The notes below the pieces were generated by a model. It was not told where the DNA came from and ran no database searches. It saw only the letters and a program-made list of their open reading frames with translations. A stretch of 11,104 nt of DNA from JANDLT01 sp041743485 (GTDB lineage: Bacteria; Acidobacteriota; Blastocatellia; Pyrinomonadales; Pyrinomonadaceae), in assembly GCA_041743485.1 (NCBI GenBank), contig JBGTMR010000371.1:1-11104 (forward strand), in the 5' to 3' direction. Shown here one piece after another: positions 1 through 5,989 of this stretch (positions are counted from its first letter, which is position 1; each line of letters starts with the position of its first letter). The position numbers were made by a program, and so were the translations under genes.

Positions 1-382
1 TTTCAAACGAAAGCGGGTGATTGGGTGAGGCTTCTTTGCCATCAATAAGCCATTCATCCATTCCCCAGAAGTGCGCAGATTTAAGTGAAAGCTCCAACTC
101 GTTTACCATACGGGCAACCAGCGGCAATTGTTCTGTTGGGCCAATTGGACCGCAAATGCCTACGGGATTATCTGCAGTTGATTGCTTCCATGCAGTAATA
201 TATTCAAGTGCCTCGGCCAGGTAAAAATCTTCAAGTGTATCATAAAACACCACCTTAAACCCAGGTCGTGAGAGTTGCAGCATTTGTGCAGGCGTAAGCT
301 CCGCAACTTCTTTTATAAGCTCACTATCAAGCGTTGTATAATCCCACCATCCGGGAGCAATGGAGCTTATTTTTCGTGCCAT
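1..382 (-). CDS. NagB-like glucosamine-6-phosphate deaminase family protein, N-terminal part
   Basis: An open reading frame starts at the ATG in 380-382 and runs off the left edge, giving 127 residues without a stop. The protein begins MARKISSIAPGWWDYTTL and contains GPIGPTEQLPLVARMVNEL (residues 79-97) and SAHFWGMDEW (102-111). These resemble the sugar-phosphate isomerase/deaminase fold of NagB, where a similar segment carries the FNMDEY-type motif. From memory, the closest relatives are Bacteroidetes proteins annotated as glucosamine-6-phosphate deaminase-like. True NagB converts glucosamine-6-phosphate to fructose-6-phosphate and ammonia in the cytoplasm, but this divergent family may act on something else. 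No Shine-Dalgarno sequence precedes the ATG, as is common in Bacteroidetes. The region is lower in GC than its neighbours and uses codons such as ATA, CTT and GTA freely, which suggests foreign origin or an assembly join. The catalytic C-terminal half is outside the window. Confidence 0.72.
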   Translation of the reverse strand, partial: MARKISSIAPGWWDYTTLDSELIKEVAELTPAQMLQLSRPGFKVVFYDTLEDFYLAEALEYITAWKQSTADNPVGICGPIGPTEQLPLVARMVNELELSLKSAHFWGMDEWLIDGKEASPNHPLSFE

Positions 383-487
383 AAGTAGGGTTTGAGGTTT
401 GAGGTTTGAGGTGTGAGTGTGTGAGGTTTGCGGTTTCAGGTGTTGCTGCAAGGTTTTTTGCACTATTTACTATTCACCATTCACCAT
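383..487. repeat. Intergenic short direct repeats with 7-bp period
   Basis: Two small tandem arrays lie between the VWFA-related gene and the NagB-like gene. TTTGAGG occurs three times in a row at 391-411 and then decays into related GTGAGGTTT and CGGTTTC words up to about 440. ATTCACC occurs twice at 472-485, and a third partial unit runs into the stop codon of the VWFA-related gene (488-490). Both arrays have a 7-bp period. Such arrays are seen in intergenic DNA of Bacteroidetes and some other phyla. They mark the place where base composition changes. Confidence 0.7.
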
Positions 488-2695
488 TCACTTGACGACG
501 AAGTCGGATGATTGTGTGACGCTCTTGCGCGAGGTGCGGTCGGTCGCGGTCGCTTGCAACGTGTAGAGACCGGGCGCGAGCGATGCCAGAGGGATTTCAG
601 CACCGTAAGGAATGCGCGAGATGTCTTTCGCATCCGTGAGCGTGACGGGGTGCGCCGGAGCGTTCAGCACGGATTTTCCGGCGCGCGTAACCTGCAATTC
701 CATTGTCACATCGGGAGTGCGCGTGGATGTGTTTGGCGCGGCGTTGTAAATGAAAACCTGTAATTGCAAACGCGCGGCGCGGCGGAAGGTGCGGTCAATA
801 TCAAGCGTCGTCGTGAAGTCGGATGTTGCTTGCGTGTCAGCCGCAGGCGCACTTTGCGCGCGCATCTTTTCAGCGATAATCAGTGAACTTAACGTGAGTG
901 CGCCGGGTTTGATTTCCGGGACTTCTATCCACTGAAATTTTGTGCCGATGCGCCCGCTTAGGGCATCGCGGGCGGCGACGCGGAATTGATATAAGCCCGG
1001 TTTAGTTACCGGAGCGGTAAAGCCGGTGACGAGTTTGCCGGATGATTGATTTTCGGCTTGACCCGCTTCCGCCGCTTGCGTGAGTTGCACATCGCGCCCA
1101 TCGCTGTACACGGCTTTGCCCGCCTCATTGAGCAGCACGCACGCGAGATTGACGGTTGCCTGACGGACGGCATTGTTGTTTGCATTCGTCTTCGATGTTG
1201 AAGCGTCGCCGTAATTAACGCCGTCGCTTGTAACCTGCACCATCGCCGTCACGGTCGAGCCGCTCGCGGCATCGTTCGTAAAAATTCCATAGAGCGCGAC
1301 GGGAATATCGGGGCGTTCGTTCGGAGCGTTGAGGGCGGAATTAAGCGCGGCGTTCGGCGTTGTCGGCGGAGCGGCGGAATTAGCGGCGACGGCATTCGCA
1401 TCGTTCTTCAACGAACGATTAAAGAATCCGCGTCGCGTGCGAACCTTGAGGTCGGAGCGTCCTTTGATACCGACTTCGATGCGGCGAAACTTAGGTTCAT
1501 TCGTGCGCTCGTCAATCACTTCGGGTCGCCAGCCGAGCAGATAATAACTGCTTGTTTCGTTGATGACGTTAGCGACGAGATTTTCAAGTCCGTTGTTGTT
1601 AAGCAGTGCGCGTCCGCCCGTGTCGGCGGCAAGCGTGCGTAAAACTTCCTGCGATTGACTGACTTCAGCAAGGGAATTGTAGTTGGGTGAAAAGGTGGAA
1701 TTGATGTTGGCGATGTCGGAAACCGCGTCGGTACTGGCATCAAGATTTCCGACGGACAGCCCGCGTGCATCAAGCGTGTAAATCACGACGTTGCGCCGCG
1801 CCGCTTGGTCTGTGACGCGACGCAAGCGATAGTTAATATCGCCTTCCGAATTGTCAATTGCAAAACCACTTGAAATGAAAAACACGATTTGCCGTGTCGA
1901 AGAAGCGGGACGCGAGCGCACGACGGCTTCAAGGTTTTCAACAACGCTGCGATTCAACAGCGCGGCTTGGCGACGAACGACACGGGCGCGACTGCGAACG
2001 ACGTTTTCATCGCCGCAATTATTGTATGCAAACTGCTGTTTCACATAAGCCAGCACGTCGCGGTCACCTCTATCAATCGCCAAAGCTTGATATTCCGTCA
2101 ACTCGCATTTTTGGATGTCGAGTGCCGCGCGCGATTGATACTTGATGCGCTGTGCGGCGGCTTTGAGGGCGGCTTTATCGCTCGTCGGTTGCGCGAGAAA
2201 ACCGACGCTGCCGCTCGCGGCGACAATCATGCCGTCAGTTCCCGGCGTCATCTGTTTGTCAATGAAATCTTTCAGCACCGCGCGTGAGCGTGCAATGGTC
2301 TGCGGCGTCAAGTGAAAGTCATCCACGAAGAATGTAATCGTCCGCGACGGTTCGACAACCGGCGTCACCGTCGAATCGCCGTTGGCGGATGCGTTGGCGG
2401 CGGTCGGAGCGAACGCCGTATCACCACCGCGCGACGCGATACGCTCAAAGAACGAGAGCGGTTGCGCTTTGCCGTCAACCTTCAACTCGAAGTCGCTTTG
2501 TTGTAAGCCTTCGACGAATTTACCTTTGCGGTCGAACACAGATACATCGGTTTGAACGAGATTCGTGTTGATGCGTAAAACATCATCGTCGGTGTTGGTT
2601 GAAGTTTGCGGTAACGGCGCAGTTGTATTTTGCGCGTGTGCGAGTGGCGATGTGAACAGCAGTGCGATGAGCAGCGAGACAAGTGATTTTCTCAT
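488..2695 (-). CDS. Secreted VWFA-related (acidobacterial-type) protein
   Basis: The product has 735 residues. Residues 1-21 are a Sec signal peptide (MRKS, a hydrophobic stretch, then AHAQ), so export to the periplasm or beyond is likely. Residues 36-85 have the lead segment typical of the TIGR03436 'VWFA-related Acidobacterial domain' family (RINTNLVQTDVSVFDRKG...F..KVDGK..PLSFFE). A von Willebrand A-like Rossmann fold follows (about 118-385), with strand TITFFVDDFHLT (119-130), the stretch RQIVFFISSGF (268-278), NVVIYTLDARG (302-312), and the family end-motif SYYLLGWRPE (383-392) plus KVRTRRGFF (417-425). The metal-site DxSxS motif is replaced by DDFHLT, so classical MIDAS chemistry is doubtful. 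Cys197 and Cys227 might form a disulfide in an insertion. Residues 430-735 are beta-rich with no domain I recognise. Family members are very numerous in Acidobacteria, and the function is unknown (adhesion or envelope role suggested). The ATG at 2693-2695 is chosen because it begins the signal peptide; no strong ribosome site is seen. Confidence 0.9.
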   Translation of the reverse strand: MRKSLVSLLIALLFTSPLAHAQNTTAPLPQTSTNTDDDVLRINTNLVQTDVSVFDRKGKFVEGLQQSDFELKVDGKAQPLSFFERIASRGGDTAFAPTAANASANGDSTVTPVVEPSRTITFFVDDFHLTPQTIARSRAVLKDFIDKQMTPGTDGMIVAASGSVGFLAQPTSDKAALKAAAQRIKYQSRAALDIQKCELTEYQALAIDRGDRDVLAYVKQQFAYNNCGDENVVRSRARVVRRQAALLNRSVVENLEAVVRSRPASSTRQIVFFISSGFAIDNSEGDINYRLRRVTDQAARRNVVIYTLDARGLSVGNLDASTDAVSDIANINSTFSPNYNSLAEVSQSQEVLRTLAADTGGRALLNNNGLENLVANVINETSSYYLLGWRPEVIDERTNEPKFRRIEVGIKGRSDLKVRTRRGFFNRSLKNDANAVAANSAAPPTTPNAALNSALNAPNERPDIPVALYGIFTNDAASGSTVTAMVQVTSDGVNYGDASTSKTNANNNAVRQATVNLACVLLNEAGKAVYSDGRDVQLTQAAEAGQAENQSSGKLVTGFTAPVTKPGLYQFRVAARDALSGRIGTKFQWIEVPEIKPGALTLSSLIIAEKMRAQSAPAADTQATSDFTTTLDIDRTFRRAARLQLQVFIYNAAPNTSTRTPDVTMELQVTRAGKSVLNAPAHPVTLTDAKDISRIPYGAEIPLASLAPGLYTLQATATDRTSRKSVTQSSDFVVK

Positions 2696-2761
2696 GGCGA
2701 TGATAAAGCGGTGTGTGTTTCGGGTCGTGGTTTGAGTTATAGACTCGTTAAGCGATGAACT

Positions 2762-3322
2762 TTAGCTAAAAATTTTGCTGACGGAAAGCGTGAAGCCCGT
2801 GACGACATCGCTCAAGTCGAGCGTGTCGTTGACGGTTAAAATTTGCGGTTCATGGTTCGGGCGATGAACGGTGACGGTACGGCGTTTCGGATACACGATG
2901 CAGACCATGAGTGTTCCGGCGGCGAGGTACTCGTCAACCTTCTCATCAACTTCATAAAGCTTGTCGTGTGGCGAGACAACTTCGACGGCGAGGTCGGGCG
3001 CACCTTTAACATATCCTTTCGGTACGCCTTCGGGCGGAATACGTTCATGACGCATAAATGCAACGTCCGGCGCACGCACAAGGTCAGGATTCTCTTCAAG
3101 AATAAATCCGGTTTCAGCGGCGAAGACCACGCCGAGATTATGCTCATCAACGAACATTGCAAGCGGTGCAGCAAGCTTCATCGTGTCAGCACCGTGTTCA
3201 CCTCCGGCTGGCGGCATACTTATAAGTTCTCCTCTCACGAGTTCATGACGAAAGCCGTCGTCCGGCATCTCGAACAATTCATCAGCCGTCATCAACTTGG
3301 TTTGCTCAAGCGTGGTACTCAT
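2762..3322 (-). CDS. Uma2 family (DUF820) putative PD-(D/E)XK nuclease
   Basis: The product has 186 residues, a normal length for the Uma2/DUF820 family, which adopts a restriction-endonuclease-like fold. Visible family elements are MTADELFEMPDDGFRHELV (residues 11-29), the RGELI segment (30-34), VRAPDVAFM (82-90) carrying Asp86, and APDLAVEVVSP (108-118) carrying Asp110 and Glu114, the likely catalytic acids. The usual 'YWLVDP' strand is altered to MVCIVYP (139-145), with Cys in place of Trp. Nuclease activity is inferred from the fold, and the biological role of this family is not settled. The start ATG (3320-3322) has a good GGAG ribosome site at 3331-3334, 8 bases upstream. The gene lies just downstream of an orphan copy of the lepA 3' end, so before the toxin/antitoxin pair was inserted it probably followed lepA directly. 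About 66 bases separate its stop from the next minus-strand gene. Confidence 0.88.
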   Translation of the reverse strand: MSTTLEQTKLMTADELFEMPDDGFRHELVRGELISMPPAGGEHGADTMKLAAPLAMFVDEHNLGVVFAAETGFILEENPDLVRAPDVAFMRHERIPPEGVPKGYVKGAPDLAVEVVSPHDKLYEVDEKVDEYLAAGTLMVCIVYPKRRTVTVHRPNHEPQILTVNDTLDLSDVVTGFTLSVSKIFS

Positions 3323-3344
3323 GTTTAATGCTCCAAAAATGAAT

Positions 3345-3408
3345 GCTCAATCATTGACTCTCAACGCCGCCAAGAAAGCTTCCTGCGGAATCTCGACGCG
3401 CCCGACGC
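3345..3408 (-). repeat. Orphan copy of the lepA 3' end (direct repeat, copy B)
   Basis: This 64-bp segment matches 3959-4022, the true end of lepA, at 59 of 64 positions. Read on the minus strand it encodes VGRVEIPQEAFLAALRVND and a TGA stop at 3347-3349, against VGRVEIPQEAFLAVLRVND in lepA. The five differences are four synonymous changes and one Val to Ala change. It has no start codon or upstream lepA body, so it is a displaced gene end. The similarity stops abruptly at 3408, six bases after the antitoxin stop. Confidence 0.93.
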
Positions 3409-3413
3409 ATTAT

Positions 3414-3701
3414 TCACCGGCGCGGATGTTGTTCGGTGATGTCGCGCTTGATTTCCGCGAAAGCGGATTCTTCAAAGCGAACGCGCTCTTCAATCACCCG
3501 CATTAACCACTCATCAACCTTTACGCCGTGCAAGCGCGCGACGAATGAAGCCCGCGCCGCAATCTCTGCCGGTAGCGGAAACTTTGCATTGGCGGTGCGG
3601 TTGACGCGCACGGGAGCCTCCCACATAGAATCTTCGTCAGCTTGAGAAGCAACAGTGTCGTCAATTTCAGTTTCCGATTGCGAAACAATTTGATTGTTCA
3701 T
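3414..3701 (-). CDS. Ribbon-helix-helix putative antitoxin (BrnA-position)
   Basis: The product has 95 residues from the ATG at 3699-3701, which overlaps the stop of the upstream toxin-like gene in a classic ATGA arrangement. A second ATG at 3708-3710 would add three residues (MGN). The first ~38 residues are acidic and probably disordered. Residues ~40-75 (KFPLPAEIAARASFVARLHGV, then KVDEWLMRVIEERV) look like a ribbon-helix-helix DNA-binding motif: a short strand, a helix, a turn with a conserved hydrophobic, and a second helix of the 'xxEWL.R.IEER' kind found in Arc/MetJ-type antitoxins. In BrnT-BrnA modules the antitoxin is the second gene and autorepresses the operon, so position and predicted fold agree. 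I infer that it neutralises the neighbouring toxin and may bind operator DNA in the lepA tail region. The family assignment rests on motif shape only. Confidence 0.6.
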   Translation of the reverse strand: MNNQIVSQSETEIDDTVASQADEDSMWEAPVRVNRTANAKFPLPAEIAARASFVARLHGVKVDEWLMRVIEERVRFEESAFAEIKRDITEQHPRR

Positions 3702-3949
3702 ATTTCCCATCCGGTAATAATTCTCACCACGTCGTCTGGCTTGAGTTGGAAGATGATTTTCAGCTTACGCCCGCCGCGTGTTCTTCCGAGTAGTTGGAAT
3801 CTGTCCGCGTAAGATTTGTTGCGACGTACCTCAAAATCAGAGAAGAAACATTCGACGGCTTCCTCAAATGTGACGCGATGCGCGGCAAGTTTGTCATTGG
3901 CAAAATCATACTCAAAATCTTGCGGCATCCAACGCGACCAATTGACCAT
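3698..3949 (-). CDS. BrnT-like toxin (putative ribonuclease)
   Basis: The product has 83 residues from the ATG at 3947-3949. The same frame opens further upstream at a TTG (3962-3964) that overlaps the lepA stop and would add five residues. The ATG is preferred because GAGG lies 5 bases before it. The sequence has the BrnT pattern: FEYDFANDKLAAHRVTFEEA near the N-terminus, then FSDF, DRFQLLGRT, GGRKLKIIFQL, and a terminal VRIITGWE strand. BrnT proteins are RelE-fold ribonucleases that inhibit translation and are held inactive by a BrnA ribbon-helix-helix partner; here the next gene overlaps by 4 bases and fits that role. The gene begins within 12-15 bases of the lepA stop, so it may be translated from the lepA message by reinitiation. 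The BrnT call is by pattern recognition, and a DUF4258-like protein is an alternative. Confidence 0.65.
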   Translation of the reverse strand: MVNWSRWMPQDFEYDFANDKLAAHRVTFEEAVECFFSDFEVRRNKSYADRFQLLGRTRGGRKLKIIFQLKPDDVVRIITGWEI

Positions 3950-3958
3950 CGCTTCCTC

Positions 3959-4022
3959 GCTCAATCATTAACGCGCAACACCGCCAAGAAAGCTTCCTGC
4001 GGAATTTCGACGCGCCCGACGC
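3959..4022 (-). repeat. Direct repeat copy A, inside the lepA 3' end
   Basis: This is the copy of the 64-bp repeat that is part of the functional lepA gene (last ~20 codons, the stop at 3961-3963 and two bases beyond). Compared with copy B at 3345-3408 it differs at five positions, four of them synonymous. Identity ends at 4022, where the lepA body continues but copy B does not. Confidence 0.93.
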
Positions 4023-5760
4023 GCTTCATGCGTTTCTTGCCTTCCTTCTGTTTCTCAAGCAGTTTGCGTTTGCGCGAGATGTCGCCGCCGTAGCATTTGG
4101 CGATGACGTTCTTGCCCATCGCGCGGACGGTTTCGCGGGCAATGATTTTGTTGCCGATGGCGGCTTGTATCGGGACTTCAAAGAGTTGGCGCGGGATGAG
4201 TTGGCGCATCTTTTCGGCGAGGATGCGCCCTTTGTGTTCGGAGTTGGCGCGGTGGATGATAAGCGAAAGGGCGTCAACGGGTTCTCCGGCGACGAGGATG
4301 TCGAGTTTAACGAGGTCGCTTTCCCAGTGTCCGACGAACGTGTAATCAAGCGAGGCGTAACCTTTGGAAATTGATTTTAAGCGGTCGTAAAAATCGAGTA
4401 CGATTTCATTCAAAGGCAGTTCGTAAGTGAGCATCACGCGCCCTTCGGCGATGAACTCGAAGCCTTTTTGGACGCCGCGCTTTTCGTCGAGAAGGGCGAG
4501 GATGTTGCCGACGAAATCGCTGCGGGTAAGAATCGTGGCGCGTATCGCGGGCTCTTCGATTTTGGTGATGCGAACCTGTTCGGGCATCTTCGACGGTGAA
4601 TCAACTTCCGCCGTTGCGCCGTCGGTCGTCGTGACGCGATAACGCACGCCGGGGGCGGTCGTAATTAAGTCAAGATTAAATTCGCGCTCAAGGCGTTCTT
4701 GCACGATTTCCATGTGGAGCAAGCCGAGAAAGCCGCAACGAAAGCCGAAGCCGAGCGCGACGGAACTTTCCGGTTCATAGAAAAACGAAGCGTCGTTGAG
4801 ACGAAGCTTGTCGAGGGCGTCGCGCATCTCCTCGTATTGATTGGCTTCGACGGGATAGAGTCCGGCGAAAACCATCGGCTTGATTTCCTGAAAGCCGGGA
4901 AACGGTTCGGTCGTCGGGCGCGCGGCTTCGGTAATGGTGTCGCCGATTTGCACGTCCGCGACTTCCTTAATCGCCGCCGTGAAAAATCCGACTTCGCCGA
5001 CGGATAACTTATCAATCGCGGTCGGGCGCGGGCGATTGACGCCGACGCCTTCCACCGTGTATTCGCGTCCGGTGTTGAAAAAACGAATTTTCATACCGGC
5101 TTTTATCGTGCCGTCAATTACGCGGAACAACACTATGACGCCGCGATACGAGTCGTACCACGAATCGAAAATCAAGGCTTTGAGCGGTGCGGCGGGGTCG
5201 CCTTTCGGGGCGGGAATGTCGCGGACGATGGCTTCCAAAACCTGTTCGACGTTGAGACCGGTTTTCGCGGAAACGAGTACGGCGTTGTCTGTGCTTAAAC
5301 CGACGACGTTGCGGACTTGCTCCAAAGCCTTGTCGGGTTCCGCGCCGGGCAAATCAATTTTATTGACGACGGGGATGAGTTCTAAATTGTTGTCAATCGC
5401 AAGGTACGTGTTGGCGAGGGTTTGGGCTTCGACGCCTTGCGAAGCGTCAACGATAAGCAGCGCGCCTTCGCACGCCGAGAGCGAACGCGAGACTTCGTAA
5501 GAAAAATCAACGTGACCGGGCGTGTCAATGAGATTCAAAACGTACTGCGTGCCGTCTTGCGCGGTGTAGTCGAGACGGACGGCGTGTGACTTAATCGTGA
5601 TGCCGCGTTCGCGCTCCAAGTCCATGTTGTCTAAAACTTGGGCTTCCATGTCGCGCGCCGAAACCGCGTCGGTGAGTTCAAGCAAGCGGTCGGCAAGCGT
5701 TGATTTGCCGTGGTCAATGTGGGCGATGATAGAGAAATTGCGTATGTATTCCGAATTCAT
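3961..5760 (-). CDS. lepA: Elongation factor 4 (LepA), ribosome back-translocase GTPase
   Basis: The product has 599 residues from the ATG at 5758-5760, the same length as Escherichia coli LepA. An in-frame TTG at 5773-5775 would add MTKLF and is less likely. LepA is a cytosolic translational GTPase that binds the ribosome and affects elongation or initiation fidelity under stress. Visible motifs are the P-loop AHIDHGKST (residues 13-21), the switch I region RERGITIKS (50-58), DTPGH (79-83) and NKID (133-136), followed by the EF-G-like domains II, III and V. The LepA-specific C-terminal domain is also clear, including KCYGGDISRKRKLLEKQKEGKKRMK near the end and VEIPQEAFLA as the tail. The last 60 bases are duplicated at 3345-3408, which suggests that the present tail came with an inserted cassette. 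The stop overlaps or nearly abuts the toxin-like gene. No clear ribosome site precedes the ATG. Confidence 0.98.
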   Translation of the reverse strand: MNSEYIRNFSIIAHIDHGKSTLADRLLELTDAVSARDMEAQVLDNMDLERERGITIKSHAVRLDYTAQDGTQYVLNLIDTPGHVDFSYEVSRSLSACEGALLIVDASQGVEAQTLANTYLAIDNNLELIPVVNKIDLPGAEPDKALEQVRNVVGLSTDNAVLVSAKTGLNVEQVLEAIVRDIPAPKGDPAAPLKALIFDSWYDSYRGVIVLFRVIDGTIKAGMKIRFFNTGREYTVEGVGVNRPRPTAIDKLSVGEVGFFTAAIKEVADVQIGDTITEAARPTTEPFPGFQEIKPMVFAGLYPVEANQYEEMRDALDKLRLNDASFFYEPESSVALGFGFRCGFLGLLHMEIVQERLEREFNLDLITTAPGVRYRVTTTDGATAEVDSPSKMPEQVRITKIEEPAIRATILTRSDFVGNILALLDEKRGVQKGFEFIAEGRVMLTYELPLNEIVLDFYDRLKSISKGYASLDYTFVGHWESDLVKLDILVAGEPVDALSLIIHRANSEHKGRILAEKMRQLIPRQLFEVPIQAAIGNKIIARETVRAMGKNVIAKCYGGDISRKRKLLEKQKEGKKRMKRVGRVEIPQEAFLAVLRVND

Positions 5761-5882
5761 AAATAACTTTGTCAACCGAACGGATGAAGCCTATCGCTTT
5801 TCTTTTTGATGCTATTTTCGATGCTAACGGGTCTTGCGCCGATACGCTTTAAGATACGGCACGCGACGGGACAAGGACAAAC

Positions 5883-5904
5883 GCCAAGCGATTGACCGTT
5901 TGGC
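5883..5904. promoter_or_regulatory. Candidate operator palindrome upstream of xylF
   Basis: GCCAAGCG (5883-5890) and CGTTTGGC (5897-5904) form an inverted repeat with seven of eight matching positions around a 6-bp centre, two bases upstream of the candidate -35 box. The place and shape suit a sugar-responsive LacI- or ROK-type regulator, but no regulator gene is present in the window and the site could be chance. Confidence 0.25.
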
Positions 5905-5906
5905 TA

Positions 5907-5935
5907 TTTACAAAACACGCGAACCGTCGTATTAG
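5907..5935 (+). promoter_or_regulatory. Candidate sigma-70-type promoter for xylF
   Basis: TTTACA at 5907-5912 matches the -35 consensus at five of six positions, and TATTAG at 5930-5935 matches the -10 consensus at four of six, with an ideal 17-bp spacer. Transcription would start near 5942, leaving a leader of about 48 bases before the xylF start. This is a consensus match only; acidobacterial promoters are little characterised. Confidence 0.4.
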
Positions 5936-5976
5936 ATTTGTTTGTCACACCCGCTCTAAACTTCAATCCCAGAAAC

Positions 5977-5980
5977 GGAG
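5977..5980 (+). promoter_or_regulatory. Ribosome binding site fixing the TTG start of xylF
   Basis: GGAG sits 9 bases upstream of TTG at 5990-5992. No ATG or GTG lies at the head of the lipoprotein signal, so this site is what makes the TTG the credible start codon. Confidence 0.6.
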
Positions 5981-5989
5981 TCTTCAAAC

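Larger units (their letters stand above)
3345..4022 (-). mobile_element. Candidate toxin/antitoxin cassette inserted at the lepA 3' end
   Basis: Two direct copies of the last ~20 codons of lepA (3345-3408 and 3959-4022, spaced by 614 bp) bracket exactly two small overlapping genes, a BrnT-like toxin and a ribbon-helix-helix protein. An element that carries its own copy of a target gene's 3' end leaves this signature on integration: the target stays intact and the old end is displaced. No integrase, transposase or terminal inverted repeat is present, so the route could be site-specific integration in trans, a single crossover with a small circle, or another recombination event. The 'cassette' reading is inference; the direct repeat is plainly visible. 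Confidence 0.6.
5761..5989. promoter_or_regulatory. Divergent intergenic region between lepA and xylF
   Basis: This 229-bp stretch separates the two divergent gene groups and should carry both promoters. On the plus strand TTTACA (5907-5912) and TATTAG (5930-5935) are 17 bp apart. On the minus strand a weaker pair, TTGTCC (5875-5880) and TATCTT (5851-5856), is 18 bp apart. An imperfect palindrome, GCCAAGCG-ATTGAC-CGTTTGGC, spans 5883-5904. I see no RNA gene or small coding sequence in it. Confidence 0.6.

Noticed and set aside
441..462. Rho-independent terminator near TGCAAGG-TTTTTT-GCA
   Set aside because: The stem is only 5 bp and the T run lies in the loop, not after the stem.
383..487. 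Minisatellite or CRISPR remnant in the left intergenic repeats
   Set aside because: The units are only 7 bp, in two short and degenerate arrays; simple tandem repeats explain them.
2843..3328. Plus-strand open frame of 161 aa
   Set aside because: It is the antisense shadow of the Uma2 gene, whose family motifs and ribosome site are clear.
4934..5500. Plus-strand open frame of 188 aa
   Set aside because: It lies wholly antisense within lepA, with Ser/Arg-rich low-information content typical of shadow frames.
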